Source of the DNA: Amphirosellinia nigrospora
Taxonomy: Eukaryota > Ascomycota > Sordariomycetes > Xylariales > Xylariaceae
Length of the DNA stretch: 64,000 bases
Assembly: GCA_004123355.1 (NCBI GenBank)
Contig: SCHM01000002.1
Span: forward strand, 3,100,001-3,164,000
Direction of reading: 5' to 3'
Numbering within the stretch: the first letter of the stretch is position 1; every line of letters begins with the position of its first letter. The notes below the pieces were generated by a model. That model searched no databases and was not told the DNA's origin. It saw only the letters and a list, made by a program, of their open reading frames with translations. A program made the position numbers and the translations under genes. Below, one piece after another: positions 47,070-58,025 of the stretch.

Positions 47070-49794
47070 TCCCAGCATGGTGCTGGCTGGCCCAGCTATG
47101 ATCTTCAATCGACCAGCATTTAAACAGTAAAAATTCGGAAGTTCCGAATGCTTCAAACCTACATGTACCTAGTCAGATGGAAGCGTGCGTTCTAAATTAT
47201 ACCTTCAACCCTGGGAATAGATTGTTCGCTAAAGATCCCTCCGATTGCGTGGCGCCCAGATCGTGGCTGGTGGGCCCGGCTCATTAACGAGCTGAGTTGA
47301 AGAATAACATATGGTTAAATAAAATAAACTAATCCTTTTTTCCGGAACGCCTATTCCGTACGTAATTCTCTCAATGGACCAACCTCATAACAGCATGGGC
47401 CTTTTCCATCTCGAACGCAAAATACCGCGTAACAGAGTGGATGCCAAACTAAACACGCGATACAGTGCAGCTTACACCTGAAGCACGCTTTCTTGTCGTG
47501 CCTACGGCATGTGTGCCACTCTGCGACAACGCAACCTTCTTCCCCGTCCGAGCATTTCTCTTCATCTATATTTCAATATTTGGCTGAAGATATTGGTTCG
47601 CGAGGCTCATAGTCTGGTTAGTTGCATTAAACAGGGCAAGACTGCTGCTGTTGGTTGTAACGATTGTCGATGTCTAGAATACGGTGTGAGTAGAAGTTCT
47701 GAGTATGCGACTACGATCATGCTCATATATTACCTCGTTAAGTGGTATGGCCGTAGCTATGAAGCTACGAGCCGATGCGATAAGGACTAGAACTGGAACC
47801 TTCAGAGTGGTGTCAGTAGTGAACACTCTGGGTGGATTGCTGTATACTTACGGATGGATGTTGTAGTTTCTGTATACCGAAGGCTCTCGTAGGTAATGAC
47901 GACGGTGTGTAGTATTTGACACGCAATAGCCAGACACAGCCGGGAATATCGCCTTGTATCTACGCCATAATGTCAGGCGTCCATCAATATTGTAGCTCTT
48001 CCGCCGAAAACTATCGCTTTTTCCAAGTAGCTGATTGTTCACTATAAGCAATTTATAGTGTAGAAAGCTCCGCGTCATTGTACAATATCAAGTTTCCTTC
48101 GCTGCACTAAACTTATTTAGCCAAAGACTACCTAGGTAAAGACACGCGTTCCCGTCTCACGTACGAACCTTGCGGACCAGACACTCCAGCCGTCTGTAAT
48201 AGATAGGTACATTCTCAAAGAACAAAATGTCGTTTTACCTACGGCGAGGCTTCCATTCCGTACTGTGAAATAGTTATACTGCGAGCTAGATTCTTCAAAA
48301 CGAGCTTGAGAATTAAATTACACGTCTTGCAGCGACGTAAACAACATACCAGCGTCGATAGCATAACACCAAAGTCCAGTGCCTGTAGTATCATGAAGTA
48401 AGGGCCCCTTTTGTTTAAAAAAAATCAGCCGCGTTTGAAAGGTTCAATTGCTTTTGCACCCTGAATCAGTGTTACACTATTTTCATGCCATCAGGCAAGC
48501 TTACCACGGTGTTGTCATAATTCTAGCTAATGTAAATTATTGCCAGGTGAGGTTTTTCGTGGGCATAGCTATCAAGTTTAACCAAGTTTTGAGCGAGCTT
48601 AGACCTGAAATTCCGGATGATATTGGAGTTTGATTGCTTATAAACTATTTTCTTAGTGCTCACAGCCCCTTGTCCACTGTAAAACACCTCCAACGACATA
48701 GTTAGTACATTTCTAGGGTTATTAACTAAACTGCTTTGAAGTAAGGAAGAATTCAGAAAGTATGTCTTCCATATTATGATGTACAATTAAACCAAAGGTT
48801 ATCCAAGTTATAGCGGTGCCGTGTAGAAAGAGCATGATAATAAAGGTGCAATGATATAATGGAATAATCGCGGCTTAATTTTAAGCGCCTACACATCGAT
48901 ATTAAAAACGCAATCGTTTACGTTGCGGTATGGGTATGCTTAGGTAAAGACTGTATTTTCTTTCTTTCTCTACTTCCGATTAGGCACTTGTCAATTTATC
49001 TAAAATAGAATCCCCAGTGCCTTAAGGCTTTAATTAGGAGATTGGATGAGCTAACCATAACAGATTCAGCATCTTGCTCGGTCTTGTCAGTCCAGAAACT
49101 GACCATCCCCGGATACCATAGCCATGATGAACATGCAGTGATAACTCGTTAGCTTTTGTGGTATAGTAAGTAAAAAAAAATAAGACTGCTCTTGTACGTG
49201 ACATCATACTAGGTATGGTTAATATAAATCTATTAATTATGGGTTAATAAGAGAGCCGAATAACTTATTTGTTAGGTTTTATAGGGAGGTTCAGCGGAGA
49301 GAGAAGTGTCAAAACCTGACTGTGAACTATTAGAGCACCCCTTCGACAGGTAAAAATCTAACTACATGAGAAGATAGGTAAACTTATACTGTAAAAGTGC
49401 CCGTTACATGTCGCGTAACTTGTTCATTTATATATCTTGATTGGCCAATGCTTAAAGTGGTAGCTGTTGCGTAAGTGGCCATGGAACTAAGTAGAGTGTC
49501 ACTTTCCCGAATAACCTTGCCCCATATACAGTAGGCACAGTTTAACTGCCCCCCCGTACCTACCTCGAATCATGTTAATGATTTTTTTTTTCTTTCCAAA
49601 GTGGCTCTATTCCGCTACGCATCTACTTATCAACGAACTGGATCTCATATTTATCACTACCTTCACTGCAGCGCTACCTGGTCTTTCAATACCACAACCA
49701 GGTAATTCGATGCCATATCGCCAGGTAATCCGTTCCGCCAAACGCCTTGGAAGCCAGTGAAGACACACGACAAATAAATAATCCTATAGAAATC
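47070..49794. other. AT-rich, gene-free 2.7 kb block
   Basis: This is the most AT-rich long stretch in the window, especially 48000-49500, and holds no open frame with support. Its composition could reflect an old repeat degraded by repeat-induced point mutation, which is common in these fungi. The segment from about 49311 to 49500 begins TGTCAAAACCTGACTGTG and contains a TATA-like TTATATATC, so it looks slightly like a solo long terminal repeat. I saw no flanking duplication and do not call it an element. A run of nine A's lies near 49172. Confidence 0.4.
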
Positions 49795-50865
49795 ATGGGA
49801 ACGCCATTCATCGTGCTCCTAGAGCCACACAAGCTCGACGGATACAAGCCCGGCCTACCATACTCCGAACAGCCATCGCACATCCCAACGCATTTCCAGG
49901 ACGCCATGAAAGTGCGGGAGAGAGTGTTTGTGCAGGAGCAGGGATGTCCGCTAAAATTCGAGCACGACGCGGACGGTAAGAAATCTTGGGGTTATTTTCT
50001 TTTTGGTTTATCATTCTCCCAGCTCACTAAGTTTCTTTCTCGGGCCAAGATGGGTGCCTTCAAGCTTCTGAAGCCCTCAAACGCCACACCAAAAAACAGC
50101 AATGACTGACTCCGAGATTTGCAGACGCGCGGTCTTGTCACTGGATCATATACGCCTCTAAGCAGACAAAAGCACAACCAGAGGAGCGCAACCCTGAAAC
50201 CCTCGAGATGACCCAGCCCCGATACTCTTCAACGGAAACAATTACTATTGGCACGATACGCATAACCCCTTTCCACACCTCCCACATCCACTTGACGGAG
50301 CTCGGTACACGGGTGGTGTGTTGCAGACCCCCGAAGACGTATCTGATGAAGCCAGCAGTAGCGATCCCAAGCACAATGGGGCCCAGGGCGATAACGACGA
50401 GACTCAAGAAAGCAGTTCACCCAATGGGAAGGACAACGGCCACGATACTACAGCAGCAACAGAAGCACCGCCATCGCCACCATCACCACCGCAACACGAA
50501 CAAGCTAGGACCTTATTCGACGAGCGACGGATGTCCGCCCCTGTGCCTTTCGGCCCAGACCGGCAAACAGACTACCACAACGGCAAGGAACCGTACGTCA
50601 AGCTGGGGCGTCTGGCGGTGTTGCCCGAGTACCGTCACTACCGGATCGCAGACCAGCTCTGGGACGCGGCGAAGGAGTGGTTGGAGAAGAACCATGCCTA
50701 CTTTAACCCGAGCATCAAGGAGATGGGCATGGACGTGATGAGAGTCGATAACATCAGCGACGTCCCGAGTGGAACGGGCTCGTATGTGTGCACGCCCGCG
50801 AGACGGAGACCAAGGTCTACGAACGCTGGGATTTGAGCTAGATAAGGCATGGGTAAGTTCTACTA
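49795..50865 (+). CDS. GNAT-family N-acetyltransferase with a long disordered insertion
   Basis: GNAT enzymes move acetyl from acetyl-CoA to an amine. The N-terminal part has VRERVFVQEQGCPLKFEHDAD, a block shared with fungal GNAT proteins. Intron 1 (49976-50124) joins it to DARSCHWIIYASKQ. The beta strand TITIGTIRI follows, then GGVLQTPED. Next is an insertion of about 80 residues rich in Asp, Ser and Pro, then EPYVKLGRLAVLPEYRHYRIADQLWDAA (the acetyl-CoA pyrophosphate-binding helix, with a variant Q/RxxGxG/A). MRVDNISDVP, KWNGLVCVHARETETKVYERW and a final GFELDKAW follow. Breaks equal to one missing base lie near 50305, 50770 and 50830. The C-terminal end is unresolved; it may continue through a short intron. 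An in-frame upstream Met at 49747 exists but MGTPF looks more natural. The substrate is unknown. Confidence 0.72.
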
Positions 50866-51531
50866 TGATGACGTGCTACATGTAGGTATGTGGAAACGAC
50901 TGAGGATCAAGCCCTCTAAGCCCATGACATGCGTACCAAACACCGTTGAGGGTTAAATAAGGGGTTGAAAGACCATCGCTGTTCTGCTCGGAGACCCGGA
51001 CACCTTAATAGAGTCCTCCTAGCCCCGATCGTACGGCGTTATGTGCTGTGTCCATATCGAGCAGAGGATGAAATCGGATATCAGACGTTGGTATATGCTT
51101 CGCAGAGCTAAGACTTATCCAAGCAAACTGGAACCATATTCTCTCCCATCCTTGCAGGTCTATTTATAGTAGCTTCATAGGTCGGGCCAGTGCACAATAG
51201 CAAACCGAACTTACTAGATGTTCATCGACGTTGACATAATGGCTCGTGATTGACTCGAATTGTCATTTGGATATTCTTCATTAGGACTCATTAGATAACT
51301 ACCGTATCCCGGACCTAGTTCTCCAATTCACAACCGCAATTTGATAGAGAATGCTCTATGGTCGTTGTGTTCGTAATTTCAGTTCATTTTTGCCCACCTA
51401 GGCGGAGCTGGACGCCCTATATATCATGCCATGTACCACATCCCGCCTGAGCCAGAACGCACAAATGCACAGTATAAAATGCCCAGATCGTCCACGCCGA
51501 AGAAAACCCAGAAAGAGATTGTTGCCTTGCT
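50866..51531. other. Convergent intergenic region
   Basis: About 670 bases lie between the GNAT gene and the uS7 stop. No family resemblance was seen in its short frames. The uS7 3' UTR is expected here. Confidence 0.3.
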
Positions 51532-52426
51532 TTATCGGTTGCTCTTGGCTACACGCTCCAACTCATCCTTCTTCTTGATAGCGTACGAGTTGCTGCTACC
51601 CTTGCAGCGTTGATGAGCTCTTCAGCCAGACACTCGGCAATCGACTTGACGTTGCGGAAAGAAGCCTCACGGGCACCAGTGGTCAGGAGGGCGATGGCCT
51701 GGTTGACACGGCGGAGGGCGACACATCGACAGCTTGTCGGCGGACGGTACCGGCGAACCAATACGTGTGCTGTCTTCGCGGGGACCGCAGTTGACAATGG
51801 CGTCAACGCAATTTGGATGGGGTTTTGGTCGTCATGAGGTGAATCTATCACAGAATTAGAACCGGCCACAAATTTCTCCCATACTAGCATCCTTACGATC
51901 TCGAAAGAGTGGGCAACGATGCGGACGGCCATCAGCTTCTTGCCGTTGTTGCGGCCGTGCATCATGAGCGAGTTGGTCAGACGCTCAATGATCGGGCAGT
52001 TGGCCTTGCGGAATCGCTTGGCGGCATATCGGCCAGCGGAGTGAGGTACGTAGACGGGGGATCGGATCTGGATGTAGTCGCTGCAGTGGTTCCTCCGTTA
52101 GCTCTGGGTTCCTCGCCTCGTTTGCCTCGTCCATTGCGATGCTCTTGGGGTCGGCGCGAAAAGATGCGTATGCGTTCGGAATTGACGAGGGATCTCGGTA
52201 GCATATGGTGGCCGACTTACGTTAATGAGATGTCACGGATCTCGACATCTTCGTAGCTCCCTGTGACACCCAGTCAGTTGCAGTCCCCGGGCAGTGAAAT
52301 TGAAATTTGGGCGCGACAGAACATACATCGGTTGAACAGCTTGATGCTGCCAACTTCGGCAGTGACGTCCTTGGGAAGGACCTGGTAGGTGTTGGACTCG
52401 ACCTCGATCTCACCGTTGTCAGACAT
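51532..52426 (-). CDS. RPS5: 40S ribosomal protein S5 (uS7)
   Basis: uS7 organises the 3' major domain of 18S rRNA and contacts the E-site tRNA. The protein starts [20 protein letters not shown] and continues [60 protein letters not shown] and [10 protein letters not shown]. It ends with [35 protein letters not shown] and ERVAKSNR. Introns lie at 52261-52326, 52081-52220 and 51845-51896, all with clean GT...AG. The last exon carries five one-base losses in about 310 bases. Counting them, the coding length is exactly 214 codons including stop, the usual size of fungal S5. Such a gene cannot be lost in a living cell, so the breaks are best read as sequence errors. Confidence 0.93.
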
Positions 52427-53044
52427 GATGGGCAGTGGCTGGCTCTGGCTGGCAAATGGAAGGATGAAGTGAAGTGGTGGGGAGCTGTCGCGATATTGAA
52501 ATGCAGAACACAGGACAGAAGTTTTTGGCCGGCTTCACTTCGGCATGGGGGAAGGGTGTAAATTGGATTTGCAAGCGAGAGGGAGCCTGTGGTGGGTGCG
52601 CTAGGGCTGGCACTAGTGGGACGTGCACTGGCCACCTGCCGACAGTCACCCCGCCAGGCATCGGTCCACCAACCAAAGCTAATACCTAAGTACCTAATGA
52701 CCTTTAAGCCTTTATGAACAATCATTCTACTTCGTGAAAACTTTAGAATTAAAGCTTACCCAGGCTGTCTTATTATTCCGAAATATGCTATAAAAAATAC
52801 CTTTTCGTGTACAACTAAGAATGTCAAGGCATCTGTTCCCTCTGATGCGGTCGATTACACCCAACCTCTTTCCGCGAGCTCCCTGGAGTGGACATGGCGT
52901 ATGCGATCATCCTCGACAAAGTACCAGTATATCTTTCATGGCATGAACTAATCAGTTTGTAGGCGTTAATTCAGATGATTTAGTCTCAACTGCAACTGGC
53001 TATGCTCCAGCCAACTTTCTGGTCTCACTATACAAGAGGCTGCT
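52427..53044. promoter_or_regulatory. RPS5 promoter and spacer
   Basis: About 620 bases separate the RPS5 start from the stop of the next minus-strand gene. G/A-rich sequence at 52440-52620 (pyrimidine-rich on the transcript strand) fits a ribosomal-protein leader. No gene is seen. Confidence 0.4.
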
Positions 53045-53714
53045 TCACACTGGCCGCTGCTGGAGATCTCTCATGTCGTGGTCCTCCTTGGCATCTTGCC
53101 GATCGAACGTCACCAGCTTGAATATGTCTGCGCCCACGGCTGCTGCCAGAGCGACACTAGTTCGATTCCAAGTTAGCATTAGGATAGGCTGGATCCGTAG
53201 CATTACCAGAAGATAATCGTAGGGCGAAAACTTACCCGGCTATCACGGCGAGAGCAGTGGTTGCCGGGAATTTGCCCTGCAAGACGCCGGCGATCACGAT
53301 GTCGCCAATGACAAAGCCAGTGCAGACAATAACCCGACGACGGTGATCGTTTTCCGGTGGAAGTGGACCTGCTTGCCAGTGGTCTTATCGGCACGGTGCA
53401 GGAGGAACAGAAGAGCAGCGTTAAACACAGCGGCCACAAACCCCTACGAAAGCGTGAGTGAGATATGATAAGTCTATGTGATGCTTTTTTGGAAGAAAAA
53501 GAAAAGGAGAAAAGGATTCAACTTACTAGAACCGTGCGGGTACAAGGCGTTCGTGATATTTTGGTGTTGTTCACGAAATTGCCGATATTGAAATTGAGCA
53601 CATCATTTCGCCCTGTTGGCCCGCTGAGGTTATACAGACAGCGCCTGCTATCCCGAAGCCTATTTGGAGCAGGATGGCCAAGATGTTGATTACAAACCAC
53701 CAGAGTTTATCCAT
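53045..53714 (-). CDS. Small multi-pass membrane protein of unknown function
   Basis: The start at 53714 gives MDKLWWFVINILAILLQIGF with GIAGAVCIT, the first hydrophobic segment. Exon 2 (53236-53444) reads GFVAAVFNAALLFLLHRAD, KTTGKQVHFHRKTITVV and a second hydrophobic part with CTGFVIGDIVIAGVLQG. Exon 3 has VALAAAVGADIFKLVTFDR and a polar end (DMRDLQQRPV). Four transmembrane helices are likely, in about 170 residues. Introns are inferred at 53445-53526 and 53157-53235. At least two one-base losses occur, one near 53560 and one in exon 2 near 53325. I do not recognise the family. The layout resembles small fungal-specific tetraspan proteins, which is description rather than assignment. Confidence 0.62.
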
Positions 53715-54808
53715 GATGCGTAAGTCTGGTAGAAGCCACACGAAGGAGATGATGGAGTGCAGATGAGAATGACAAAGAGATTGAGGATCTGGCACCTAGT
53801 GATGGTCCCGTCCTGGGCCTATATACCTATCCTCACCATCTATGAGGTATGAGAGCATAAACATGCTGGGGCTGGAAATCGATGATGTAGTATTCTAATA
53901 AGACGGGCTGTGTAGCAGCTAACTTTAGGGTACTGCGGCGAAAGCTCCGGTAGGGCTCATGTTGGATTCTAGTCCTTGTCTCCGCTGGTCAGGAGAAGCC
54001 CATCCATCACTCCTTGAGACATGATTAGAGTGTCAAGATTGGCCAAAGAATACTACTTGATCAGCCCCTGAATCCCCTGCAGAAATGTCCAAGCTTCAAA
54101 GACTTACGCAAACACGACTTGATATGATGGAATGTGTTGCAAACTGTAACTTGACTACTGGCCAAGACTGAAGTCGTCAAGCATGGTGTCGCAAACTCGT
54201 GCATCAGCTATCTCAGGCGACATCGATGACCTAGAGCCTATGCGTAAGCCGCCACCATATTAAGCTCATGCTACCATACCATCGCAATGCGATCGGACCC
54301 AAGCTAGGACTTTGGAAAGTCGGTTGTATTACCGCATTCATCGTAATGTCCAGCCTCACCTCGGACGATTCGCTGGTGAGACTATTGGCTGTCAAGGAAG
54401 GACTTTGAAGAGCTTCAATGTGATCAAAAATAATCCAGAAATCTGCTAGGAATCCCCTTGCTCGGGGTAGGGCTCATTTGTTTCCGTCCGAATTCTCCGA
54501 TTGGTCTGGACTTGCTCCAAGTCTGATCTTGCCGTCGTTTGCTTCTCTCCGTTTGGATCATCTAATGCGACATAGAGATGGGGTTCGCCGTGGGAATGAT
54601 GAAGGCCTCATTGATCGCTTTTATAATAAAAAACTCTCTGGAACAGAGCTAGTAAGAGTTTACCCTGAACCAATTTTAGTGGTCGACTTTGATGAAGATT
54701 CAGACTTGATCGCCTTCAGGACTTTCGCGAGACTTGTCATAATCTCACTTGACTTTTGTCTAATCTGACATTTCCTGTCATTTTGCAACTACCCCCCTAG
54801 CCGTCAGA
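53715..54808. promoter_or_regulatory. Divergent intergenic region before the HET gene
   Basis: This 1.1 kb stretch holds both promoters. A 96-codon frame at 54478-54768 has no family resemblance, so I leave it out. No repeats of note. Confidence 0.35.
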
Positions 54809-56891
54809 ATGCCGTTTGGCCTCGGGCGGAAGAGTCGGGGCGACAACTTCTCCGCAATCAGAACAGACATGGACCGCCAGGCAAAGTGCAACGGATGTCG
54901 AAGAATTGAAGCATTGATACGGTACTGCGACCAAAACCTATCGGCAGACGCCCAATCGACGCCGGTACGCTTCCACCACAACTACAGAGAGCTCAGCGCA
55001 TGTGCACAGCATTGTTCTTCATGTCGAGTGATGCGTCAGGCCTTTCTACAGAACCAGGCCACATTTGCGCAGGCCGAAGAGCTCGAAGATTCCGCTCGAC
55101 AGTTGCCGGTCTGGCTACGGTCGATGGCAAAAGACTACGCGTCAGTCTACAGGAGCACGAGAAATCCTGGACTCCGCCTGAGAACTCGATACAGTTGCTT
55201 CTGGGCGCATCCAGTGGCATCAGAGGAGAGTCACTTGCAGTTACGGCTATAGAAAACCGGGTCTGTACCGAGATCAGAGACTGGGTGAAGAACTGTGACA
55301 ACCATCCAATCTGTGGCAATCTCAACTACTCACGAAGAAATCCGACGAGGTTAATAAAGATCTTGTCGGATTCTCAGGTTCAAATTGTCGAGAGCCGGCT
55401 TGAAAGCCCTGTGCTCTATGTCGCCTTGAGCTACTGTTGGGGTTCTCCTTCAGTCAAACCAAGCTTAATATATGGAAGCGCTAATGAATCATCAACCACC
55501 GACCACAACCTAGCGAAGCGTAAGCTTTCTTTCCCGATCAGTGAGCTACGTAAGAGTATTCAGGATGCTATTCGCATGGCGAAACATGCTGGAATGCAAT
55601 ATATATGGATCGATTCGGTCTGTATCATACAAGATAATAAGGAGGACTGGATAGCCGAAGCACCATTGATGGCAGAAGTATACAGCAACGCGTACTTTAC
55701 GCTGTGCTTGGTAGCAGTCGCAACCGCGGACGAGACACTTATAGAACGACGAGAAGCCTGGAGGTATCCTGCAGAGCCTTGCCAACTCAATGGTCGGCAT
55801 CTCTCTACCTCGTCTCTACCCTTAAGGGAGCTGAAACAACGTTCGCAGTGGTCGACTCGTGCTTGGACTCTTCAGGAAGAGTGGCTGTCACCCAGAATCG
55901 TTTATTGGACTTCGCAGCGCATGTACTGGTCTTGTGCTACTCAGGAGCTCACGGAGCACGGCTCGCTGCAAAGACAACGACAACGGCAACGGCCCGGAGC
56001 TGCCGAGCAGCCCGGCACGACGCAATCATTTCTTCAGGCGTCGTATGACGGCATGGACCTCCATCCGTATTGGATGGACGTGGTGGAAGACTATACACGG
56101 CGCGGTCTCACCAAGTCGTCCGACCGACTTCCCGCTTTGTCTGGTCTCGCTTTGAAATACCAGACTTCGCAGGACGATGACGAATATCTGGCCGGCTTGT
56201 GGCGAAACACCATCGGCCTGGACTTGGCTTGGCGTGTGGACTTGTCCAGTACTCGCCAGGATAAGAGAGAACGAACCGAGGGCATACCGTCATGGTCTTG
56301 GGCGTCACTCCCCATTGGTACAAGCGCGAAAATGAACCGAAGCTGGGTTGCCTGTGCCTCTTTCGGATTTGTGGGATTTGAGAACAAAGAACTTACAGCG
56401 ATAAAACCCAGGGTCGCAGAGGCAGCCACGTCGATCGACGACGCTATTTACAAGGTCCAGCGAGGTGCTCACGTCACCAGTATCACGGTCCGGGGACGGG
56501 TGAGGCCCCTACTCAAAGAGAACTCCGAGCAGAAGACTTGGTCCGAGATTGTATCTCCCCGCGGACCGGCTGGAAGTTTCTCATTCGCAACTTCGTCGAT
56601 CGTCACATTCATTGTGTCGAGCGAGACAGCGGCCAACTACTCGTACACGAAGCGCATAAAAAGGAGACCTTGTATCAGCTGGACGATCCGAAGGATGTGG
56701 ACCGGATCATGTCCAAAGCTAATGAGCTCGTGTGTCTTGAGATAGGGGCACACACGATGCTCCTTCTCGAGGGATGTGAGTCGGACGGCTATACTCAGAG
56801 CACGTTTTATAAACGCCTCGGCGTGTCTCTCGAGCTCGCGAGACCAGACTTCTTCAGAGCCGCGGTTCAAGAGACTATGAAGCTAGTCTGA
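54809..56891 (+). CDS. HET-domain (heterokaryon incompatibility-type) protein
   Basis: HET domains act as cell-death effectors in fungal non-self recognition and in NLR-like immunity. The N-terminal part has a Cys/His cluster (CNGCRRIEALIRYC, CAQHCSSCRVMR). The HET domain then shows its three usual blocks: VLYVALSYCWG (block 1), MQYIWIDSVCIIQDNKEDW (block 2) and RAWTLQEEWLSPRIVYW (block 3). Downstream is the usual alpha/beta C-terminal region with PSWSWASLPIG. The ends are in other frames: two one-base losses (near 55180 and 56545) split the gene in three, and with them it is about 694 residues. There is no intron. No NACHT or repeat domain is attached and no obvious partner gene adjoins, so it is a stand-alone HET protein of unknown specificity. 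Confidence 0.9.
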
Positions 56892-58025
56892 GCTTCCTTC
56901 GTTAGAACAATACCGAATCTCAACCGCTGTTGTGACTCGGCGTGGTCGAACTCTCTGTTAGTATCTTGGGCAATAGGGGCTGCCGAGACAAAAAGTCAAC
57001 ATCTACTGAGCGAGTCACCGTTCTTAGAAGTTATGCAAGTTTCCTCATTCTGGCTTATGCAAAAGCGGATCTCTCTCAGGGACATACCTGATCCGGAAAT
57101 GAAAAGATGTACGGAGTATAGGTATCACGGAATGATTTGAATTCCGGGCTCTGCTACTCTTCTAGTCTTCTCCTCAGATAGAGTCTAGCTAGGTATTGAA
57201 GGTGCATCATTGAATGCCTAACCAGTTCTTACTATACCACAATACCTACTATCATCGGCACGAATACTTGCCATGATTTGAGTTGGACCTCTACGATCAC
57301 TTCAGGTGAACTTTAAGAGAGATACGACTATGTAGGTGGAACTAGGTATCCTAGGTAGGTAGGTACCCGTAACCTTATGCCTGCATAAAACAAGTTTCAC
57401 GAAATAGAATATCATACCTAGTAGGTACCTAATATGTGTAAAAAGGAGAAGGTACCTAGTCTGCTAGATACCTAACCTACCTAGGTACGTATTGATTCGA
57501 GCTAGTCACTTTTTTTCTCCTACTTCAACTACGTAGAGCTACTGCTATTTGAACAAGCATGCCCTTTATTTACCAGCTAACGCCAATATATCCATGATGT
57601 CGTTGTCTCCCAATTCTCGCCAGGTGGCCCGAAACTCGGGTTTTTCATTGTCATAGTGGCTGGAAGTTCGACCAATCAGCGCATCTCAATTTGACTATTT
57701 GGGCATTCCCGTCAATTATTTTATAAGCTATTCCCCATCCGACAGACGACGGCGGAATCAGCGGAAGCTCCAATTTCCGTCTTAGAGCTGTACCAAGCTT
57801 CCGGTCTTGGAATGGGGACTTGTATGTGTGTGTGCATAATGAGGTACACATCATGCCACATATACATCATGCTGCTTAAGACGTATTAATTGTTCCTCAT
57901 ATTGCGTTTACCTTTTTTTCTACGTCGTGGTCATCTTGCGTGCTACTCTTGTACACCAATATCTAATTGCTCCGACAACCCAAACCCTTGTACCCTACTT
58001 CCTCCCGCAGCACTCTTCAGTTGAG
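56892..58025. promoter_or_regulatory. Gene-free region with a dense TACCTAGG-type motif cluster
   Basis: Between 57330 and 57490 the sequence is packed with GGTAGGTAGGTACC, TAGTAGGTACCTAA, GGTACCTAGT and CTAACCTACCTAGGTACG. This is the densest copy of the recurrent motif in the window, about 540 bases ahead of the MAPR gene. The rest is AT-rich spacer. Confidence 0.45.

Noticed and set aside
47380-47470. Minus-strand fragment reading FGIHSVTRYFAFEMEKAHAV, faintly like the end of a zinc-type alcohol dehydrogenase
   Set aside because: The match is too short, and stops lie on both sides with no further dehydrogenase motifs nearby.
49311-49500. A definite solo long terminal repeat
   Set aside because: No target-site duplication and no second copy in the window, so it is kept only as a weak suggestion.
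46233-50865. A secondary-metabolite cluster around the SDR and GNAT genes
   Set aside because: There is no backbone synthase, P450 or transporter nearby, and the two genes are separated by 2.7 kb of gene-free DNA.
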